A stretch of DNA of 11,069 nt from Holophagales bacterium (GTDB lineage: Bacteria; Acidobacteriota; Holophagae; Holophagales; Holophagaceae), in assembly GCA_031281385.1 (NCBI GenBank), contig JAITFL010000126.1, positions 1 through 11,069 on the forward strand, written 5' to 3'. This document shows positions 7,552-11,069 of the stretch, piece by piece. The translations under genes were made by a program, and so were the position numbers. The notes under the pieces are model-generated. The model saw nothing but the letters and a program-made list of their open reading frames with translations, had not been told where the DNA came from and searched no databases. How positions within the stretch are numbered: position 1 is the first letter of the stretch; every line of letters begins with the position of its first letter.

Positions 7552-9054
7552 GTTCATCGGCAGGCCAAAATGTCTTGGCACGAATATCAGCGTCTGGGTC
7601 ATTTCGTTGTACCTAGCCGTCTTGTTGTCGGCAGAAAATTCAGACCTCTTTGTGGCGGTTCTGGTCGTCACGTCAGCCCTCACCAAGATTGGTATTGACC
7701 GAAACCAGTGCTCGCTGCCCCTGGTTGACTTTTGCCCGGGGCGCCCCACTGTTGCAAGCTGGTTATCAATTTGGCCGCGTATCCCCGACGTGCCATTCCA
7801 ATCGTCGAATTTCCCTGCCCCGGCATATCCATATCCGGCCCAGTCCCTGCCGCCATTCGCGCTGAGGTACACCTTGAACCCGGTTACATTTTCTGTGATT
7901 ATCTGCCTTGTTCCAACATTAGACGCAAATCCGCCGCCGATAAATGAATAGTCGCCCTGGTGCCTCACCAGGCAGGGGATGCCCTCTGGCTTCATTGGGT
8001 CCAGTTGCGCCATTTCAATCCTGTACCTCACCATCTGCGCCGGCCTGACGAATAGCACCCCTGCTTTTTCGCGGTGGTACACTCTGGACGGCAGGCCCTG
8101 CGAACCCAATCCTGTCATGCCGGCGGTTGGCGACGTGCCCACGCTGAATGTGACCTCGCGCCCGCTTACGGATACGGAATGCGGGGCGACATAGACGGCC
8201 TCCCAAAAATCCTTAAAGATGGCAACCAAGCCATTTGAAGTAGTTGAATTGGCGTAATCATCCACTTGCTTGGCGTACTCGGGGCTTTGGCAGTCCACGG
8301 TGAAACTGCTGCTGTCTAAATTGCCCGACAGCACTGCGTCTGCTGCGGTACTCTGGCTTGGGGAATATTTTAGCGTGCCCTCGAATGGCAGCGGCTCATC
8401 TAGGTAAAAATAGAGTTCATCGGTTTGTTTGGGGTCGCTGGAATCCGTGCCGGGGCTTTCTATCGGGGCATTGGGAATTATGTAAAATGGGGGGTTATAC
8501 AGCAAGGTGTAGGGCGGCATGACCATGTCTGTCAAATACATGCCAGCCATGTTTATGTCTTCGCCAAGGAGTTCGATTGAGAGCCTGTTCCTGCGGGCGC
8601 TGGAGACATTCTCGCCCGTGGCAGTAAAAGAAGAGACGCTGGATTTGAACACCGCCGCCAGCCCCGCCATAAGGAACAGCGTCAACAGAAGGGCCACCAA
8701 TAGCTCCACAAGGGAAAAGCCAACAGAGCCTTTTGTAAAACCATCTTCGCGTTCATCGAAGCCATTTCCATGCATCCGTCCGTATATGGGGCAGTAAGCG
8801 AAGCGAGTACTAGGGGTCTGGGGGTTACACTCCAAAAGCCCGAATGGGCTAGGAGGCGCCGCCGAATGGCAATTCCATCGCGCCGACTGAGCTCGCGGCG
8901 AGGTCATTCGCCGCGTGTACTCGGGACAAACATCTTGCGGCCTGTTTCGTCCATCGCCGGGTCGTGGAAAAACCTTCCGAATGCTAACTGGGGATTCGCT
9001 CGGTCGCACTCGCATGCGAGCGCTTCCCTCGCTACTCCCCAGACCCCTAGCCAT
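7549..9054 (-). CDS. pilW: PilW-like minor pilin with a repeat-derived 112-residue leader
   Basis: A 501-residue protein. A perfect type III prepilin signal occurs at residues 112-119, G|FSLVELL, with Phe+1 and Glu+5, followed by a hydrophobic helix (VALLLTLFLMAGLAAVF) and the PilW-type region RRNRLSIELLGEDINMAGMY. The mature part is about 389 residues, in the upper range for PilW. PilW is a tip-complex minor pilin that works with PilV, PilX and PilY1. Residues 1-111 do not resemble a prepilin leader: they are encoded by repeats (module A at about 66-104, inverted-sense module C at 37-64, and fragments at 2-27). The ATG at 9054 has AGGAG eight bases upstream and overlaps the pilV stop (ATGGCTAG), so it is probably the ancestral start. 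The internal ATG at 8775 would give a conventional 19-residue leader but has a poor ribosome-binding site. Confidence 0.88.
   Translation of the reverse strand: MARGLGSSEGSARMRVRPSESPVSIRKVFPRPGDGRNRPQDVCPEYTRRMTSPRAQSARWNCHSAAPPSPFGLLECNPQTPSTRFAYCPIYGRMHGNGFDEREDGFTKGSVGFSLVELLVALLLTLFLMAGLAAVFKSSVSSFTATGENVSSARRNRLSIELLGEDINMAGMYLTDMVMPPYTLLYNPPFYIIPNAPIESPGTDSSDPKQTDELYFYLDEPLPFEGTLKYSPSQSTAADAVLSGNLDSSSFTVDCQSPEYAKQVDDYANSTTSNGLVAIFKDFWEAVYVAPHSVSVSGREVTFSVGTSPTAGMTGLGSQGLPSRVYHREKAGVLFVRPAQMVRYRIEMAQLDPMKPEGIPCLVRHQGDYSFIGGGFASNVGTRQIITENVTGFKVYLSANGGRDWAGYGYAGAGKFDDWNGTSGIRGQIDNQLATVGRPGQKSTRGSEHWFRSIPILVRADVTTRTATKRSEFSADNKTARYNEMTQTLIFVPRHFGLPMN
8744..8859 (+). repeat. Module A, copy inside the pilW leader
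   Basis: Ungapped partner of 7203-7318 with seven differences by hand count. It ends only about eight codons before the prepilin cleavage site, as in pilX. Read in pilW it encodes the same frame as in pilX (PSPFGLLE, PQTPSTR, MHGNGFDERE); several of the nucleotide differences change amino acids (Ile/Asn, Val/Phe, Gly/Cys). Confidence 0.92.
8863..8944 (+). repeat. Module C (palindromic), copy inside the pilW leader
   Basis: An 82-base block lying directly next to module A. The hairpin arms are CGCGGCGA (8894-8901) and TCGCCGCG (8908-8915) around GGTCAT. In the pilW frame it encodes RPQDVCPEYTRRM and SPRAQSARWN, the opposite strand of what pilX encodes. Confidence 0.92.
8977..9050 (-). repeat. 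Repeat fragments at the extreme 5' end of pilW
   Basis: In coding sense, GCTAGGGGTCTGGGGAG directly after the ATG repeats the right edge of the module A core in the opposite orientation to the other copies. Further in, AGCGAATCCCCAGTTAGCAT (about 9002-8977) is a close relative of 1339-1363, the approach to the first module B unit. Between them lies a perfect 12-base palindrome CTCGCATGCGAG (9009-9020). TGGGGA (8989-8994) and TCCCCA (9036-9041) form outer inverted arms. Confidence 0.6.
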
Positions 9055-9766
9055 GGATGATTCTCCTAGAGAGGTTAAAAGTGCGGGTGATAGGTTGCTT
9101 GTCGGGCCCTACTGCGTCTGCGAATGTGACCCTGACCTTAAAATCGGAGATGGCCCCCACAGGGTTTAGCGCACCCCCGGTATCAATGCTTTCCCGCCGG
9201 GTGGCGACAGTGAAAAATACCATGTTGTCCATTGGGTCTCCAGAGCCTTCGCTGGCCTCGCCAATTAAGCCGCCTTTGACGTTGTACTGTTCGACAAGCT
9301 CTTTGTCGGTGTCTAAATTGATGTACTTGAGCTGAAATCCATTTAGGTCGCCCAACGAGGGCGCGATCTTGTTCCCATCGGTGATATTTAGCCAGCTAAG
9401 GCGGCCCTCCAACTCCGCTTGGTCTATGATTCGCCCCGCTATCCTTGCCGCCGTGCCCATGTTGCTGGTGCCCCTAGTCGCCCTTATCGCCATCATTTGT
9501 AGCGTGAGGATGCCCAATATTCCGATTGCCATGATGAATGCGGCGGCAAGCATCTCGATCAGGCTGAAGCCGCGCTGGCTGAACCTAATGCGGGTTTCGG
9601 TTCCCGGGCGGGCTCCATGACCCGGCAAGAAACGAAGCAACCTGCTTAGCCTGCCACCCCGAGGACGAAAGATAGAATCAGGAGCTAGAAACAAAATTGA
9701 GTGCCCGCGCTGAACGAAGTCATGCACGCAAAAATTAGCAGAGTTTTGCAAGTGCCTCTTTTGCAT
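9047..9766 (-). CDS. pilV: PilV-like minor pilin with a repeat-containing ~66-residue leader
   Basis: A prepilin with QRG|FSLIEMLAAAFIMAIGILGILTLQ, the Phe+1/Glu+5 signature and the PilV/GspI-like helix, followed by AARIAGRIIDQAE. The mature part is about 173 residues, normal for PilV. PilV is one of the minor pilins that prime pilus assembly and carry PilY1. From the chosen ATG the leader is about 66 residues; its distal part is module B (9602-9675), adjoining the cleavage site. I prefer the ATG at 9766: AAGGA lies seven bases upstream, and the ATG is two bases after the preceding gene's stop. The ATG at 9784, with GGAG seven bases upstream and overlapping that gene, adds six residues and is also possible. 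The stop TAG overlaps the pilW start, and its CTAGGGG context matches a repeat edge, so the present C-terminus may have been set by the insertion. Confidence 0.87.
   Translation of the reverse strand: MQKRHLQNSANFCVHDFVQRGHSILFLAPDSIFRPRGGRLSRLLRFLPGHGARPGTETRIRFSQRGFSLIEMLAAAFIMAIGILGILTLQMMAIRATRGTSNMGTAARIAGRIIDQAELEGRLSWLNITDGNKIAPSLGDLNGFQLKYINLDTDKELVEQYNVKGGLIGEASEGSGDPMDNMVFFTVATRRESIDTGGALNPVGAISDFKVRVTFADAVGPDKQPITRTFNLSRRIIHG
9063..9067 (-). promoter_or_regulatory. pilW ribosome-binding site inside the end of pilV
   Basis: AGGAG in coding sense, followed by eight bases to the ATG at 9054. It lies within the last codons of pilV, so the two genes are translationally coupled with an eight-base overlap. 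Confidence 0.75.
9602..9675 (+). repeat. Module B unit inside the pilV leader
   Basis: Begins CCCGGGCGGGCTCCATGA and ends CACCCCGAGGACGAAAGATAG, matching the unit at 1495-1570 (CCGGGCGATCCATGAACC, then CACCCCGAGCACGTAAGATAG) with small gaps in the middle. It is in frame without a stop in pilV and sits a few codons before G|FSLIE. Identity is clearly lower than between the two module A copies, so this insertion appears older. Confidence 0.7.
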
Positions 9767-9768
9767 GG

Positions 9769-10590
9769 TCAAATCCTTCGCCATTTCCCATCTCCGCCTT
9801 CTGCCCCTGGATTGTAAAACTTAAAGATGGACGCACTATTTTGCATTAGGACAATCAGTCCCATCGGGCCATTCGGAAGGGCCTGGCCCCCACTGCCTGT
9901 TGTCACCACCTTTATGAAAACGGTCTTGTTAAAGCGTTTGGTGTAGCCATTGACCAGCAGCACCTGTGGAATAGACTCGCTTTCGCCCCTGCAAAACTCT
10001 TTGTCGCTTGTCAGCACGTCTTTCATTTCTGTAGTGAAGGGGACGATTTCGCTGATGTCTTGGTTTTTGTCGCCCTTGGCCTTTGCCCACTTGTCTGTGT
10101 CGTCCTTGGCCGTTAGGATGCTTGCCTTTTTTTGCACGCCGTCGCTGGCCGAGTAATGGTAGCCGACCACGACCGTCTGCTGGATTTCGATGGGAAATTG
10201 ATCTGTGTCTATGATGGGGTTTTGTTCTGTGGGGGATTTTCCCCCTAGCAGGCTTTCGCCAATTGTAATGAAATTGGTGCCGTTGCTGCCGTCAAGCGTA
10301 AGCGTGGCGTCTCCGTAAGCGATTCGCAGCCCCTCCCACGGCCCCCAGCTCACCAGTGCCACGTCGCGCCCCGTCGCCATTGCCGCTTGCTGCGCGTTGG
10401 ATATCACACCCTCCAGCTCGTCCAGAGTGGCCCTGACTGCGCCGGACTGCCTGTTCCCCATCATCAGCGAACTGCCAACCGCCAAGATAGCCATGATTGC
10501 CAAGACAGTTAGAAGCTCCATGAGCGAGAAACCCGCGCATTTGTTGGGGGTTTGAGGAATAGGCGGAGAGAATATGGACAGTTTTTTCAA
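9769..10590 (-). CDS. GspH/FimU (FimT)-like minor pilin, first gene of the operon
   Basis: A 273-residue prepilin with a 20-residue leader ending CAG|FSLMELLTVLAIMAILAV, with Phe+1 and Glu+5. The helix is followed by a region (about residues 51-85: ATLDELEGVISNAQQAAMATGRD-like) typical of GspH/FimT/FimU, where the 'A...R..A' helix precedes the beta domain. In P. aeruginosa FimU heads the same gene series and links the minor-pilin complex to the major pilin. At about 253 mature residues it is longer than the usual 150-180, with extra sequence in the middle. The start appears to be TTG: no in-frame ATG lies between it and the cleavage site, and AAAGG sits six bases upstream. It is the only pilin here with an ordinary leader length. 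A Verrucomicrobia-type cassette pilin is an alternative family assignment that cannot be resolved by eye. Confidence 0.83.
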   Translation of the reverse strand: MKKLSIFSPPIPQTPNKCAGFSLMELLTVLAIMAILAVGSSLMMGNRQSGAVRATLDELEGVISNAQQAAMATGRDVALVSWGPWEGLRIAYGDATLTLDGSNGTNFITIGESLLGGKSPTEQNPIIDTDQFPIEIQQTVVVGYHYSASDGVQKKASILTAKDDTDKWAKAKGDKNQDISEIVPFTTEMKDVLTSDKEFCRGESESIPQVLLVNGYTKRFNKTVFIKVVTTGSGGQALPNGPMGLIVLMQNSASIFKFYNPGAEGGDGKWRRI

Positions 10591-10623
10591 GTGGCACCTT
10601 TAAGGCAAAAGCTATCTATTAAA

Positions 10624-10652
10624 AACATAGGGCCAAGCCGAGAAAGTATCAA
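10624..10652 (-). promoter_or_regulatory. Candidate sigma70-type promoter for the pilus operon
   Basis: On the minus strand TTGATA (10652-10647; five of six to the -35 consensus) is followed after exactly 17 bases by TATGTT (10629-10624; four of six to the -10). It lies in the AT-rich stretch 10600-10700, the only one in the window, and would start transcription about 25 bases before the TTG of the first pilin gene. I saw no sigma54 -24/-12 pair. Confidence 0.5.
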
Positions 10653-10788
10653 TGAAAATATAAACGCTCATAAATATCTGTATTAATTTGGCTTAACTTG
10701 GGCAGTCTGGGACGGTGCCTTTCTGGTGCGTTGGCACTGGCGGGAAAATGGATAAAAAGTAGCCACACAAAGCACCCATCTTCAAACG

Positions 10789-10990
10789 TCCGCCCGCCCA
10801 TCGAAGCCATGCCCATGTATCCGCCCCTACATTAGAGCCATCCACAACCATCCCCCCCATCGAAGCCACTCACCATGCATCCGCCCATTCATCGGCGCCA
10901 TCACGAGCATCCACCCGCCCATCGAAGCCGTGCCCATGTATCCGCCCCTGCATAGGGCAGTAGGCGAAGCGAGTACCCGGGGTCTGGGGA
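10789..10990 (+). repeat. Tandem array plus module A (right copy), upstream of the operon
   Basis: About five degenerate units of 28-34 bp, each marked by ATCGAAGCC or a variant, lead into a module A core at 10918-10990 that matches 1047-1119 at 71 of 73. The left array is related but lacks about one unit, as expected from unequal recombination between units. Bases 10653-10788 before it hold no gene I can support. Confidence 0.85.
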
Positions 10991-11004
10991 GCGAGCGGTG
11001 CAGT

Positions 11005-11069
11005 GCGAGAACGACGCTGAACAAGCTGAAAACGCACGTGGCAGCACTGGCGACCAATGTGCCGCAGAG
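11005..11069 (+). repeat. Module D, right copy, cut by the window end
   Basis: Matches 1203-1267 at 61 of 65. Only 14 bases separate it from module A here, against 83 in the left copy. The match runs to the final base, so the repeat probably continues beyond the window. Confidence 0.8.

Noticed and set aside
6590..9766. Long leaders as frameshift or mis-assembly artefacts
   Set aside because: All three genes stay open through the repeats, the start sites have ribosome-binding sites coupled to the preceding gene, and the insertions stop at a similar place relative to the cleavage site. Mis-assembly is still formally possible and would need read mapping.
10525..10560. PIPQTPNKC in the leader of the GspH/FimU-like protein resembling the module A peptide PQTPSTR
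   Set aside because: Only about 14 of 19 bases agree over a short stretch, too little to claim a decayed repeat; the leader length is normal.
10789..10990. CRISPR-like regularity of ~28-bp units
   Set aside because: The units are directly abutting and degenerate, with no unique spacers of constant length and no cas genes nearby.
10827..11057. Small minus-strand frame (76 codons) at the right edge
   Set aside because: It is made entirely of tandem array, module A and module D sequence and resembles the open frames through the left copy.

Overview
The window holds a minor-pilin/PilY1 operon on the minus strand (gspH/fimU-like, pilV, pilW, pilX, pilY1; about 10590 down to 1725) and one plus-strand gene at the left edge (1-936) for an extended short-chain dehydrogenase/reductase (SDR) protein resembling RmlD and the MAT2B family. 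The fimU-pilV-pilW-pilX-pilY1 order is that of Gram-negative type IVa pili, so the host is a didermous bacterium. GC looks slightly above 50%, and the pilV, pilW, pilX and pilY1 starts have purine-rich ribosome-binding sites. The phylum cannot be settled: the order is proteobacterial, but similar cassettes occur elsewhere (for example Verrucomicrobiota), and the abundant intragenic repeats suggest an unusual genome.

Layout. The SDR gene ends inside a short perfect palindrome. From 937 to 1724 there is no convincing gene, only a mosaic of repeat families: a degenerate 28-34 bp tandem array leading into 'module A', a palindrome, 'module D', and an array of ~67 bp 'module B' units. pilY1 follows convergently (1725-6581, minus), then pilX, pilW, pilV and the GspH/FimU-like pilin, all tightly packed or overlapping and probably one transcript from a promoter near 10624-10652. 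Upstream, from about 10789 to the window end, lies a second copy of the tandem array, module A and module D in the same orientation, so the operon is bracketed by long direct repeats.

The most striking feature is that the same repeats lie inside the operon, in frame, and always between the start codon and the prepilin-peptidase site. Leaders that should be about 6-25 residues are about 66 (PilV), 112 (PilW) and 124 (PilX) residues. PilW and PilX share a 116-bp module A at about 94% identity and an 82-bp palindromic module C in opposite orientations, open in both. PilV carries module B. Because this segment is removed when the prepilin is matured, it may be a tolerated landing site for in-frame repeats. 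pilX also begins with a heptanucleotide tandem repeat that could switch its frame.

Functionally, the four pilin-like proteins would form the tip/priming complex of a type IV pilus (or a related pseudopilus), with the large secreted PilY1 bearing a von Willebrand A (VWA) domain and a C-terminal beta-propeller as tip adhesin or mechanosensor. No major pilin, prepilin peptidase, ATPase or secretin gene is in the window.
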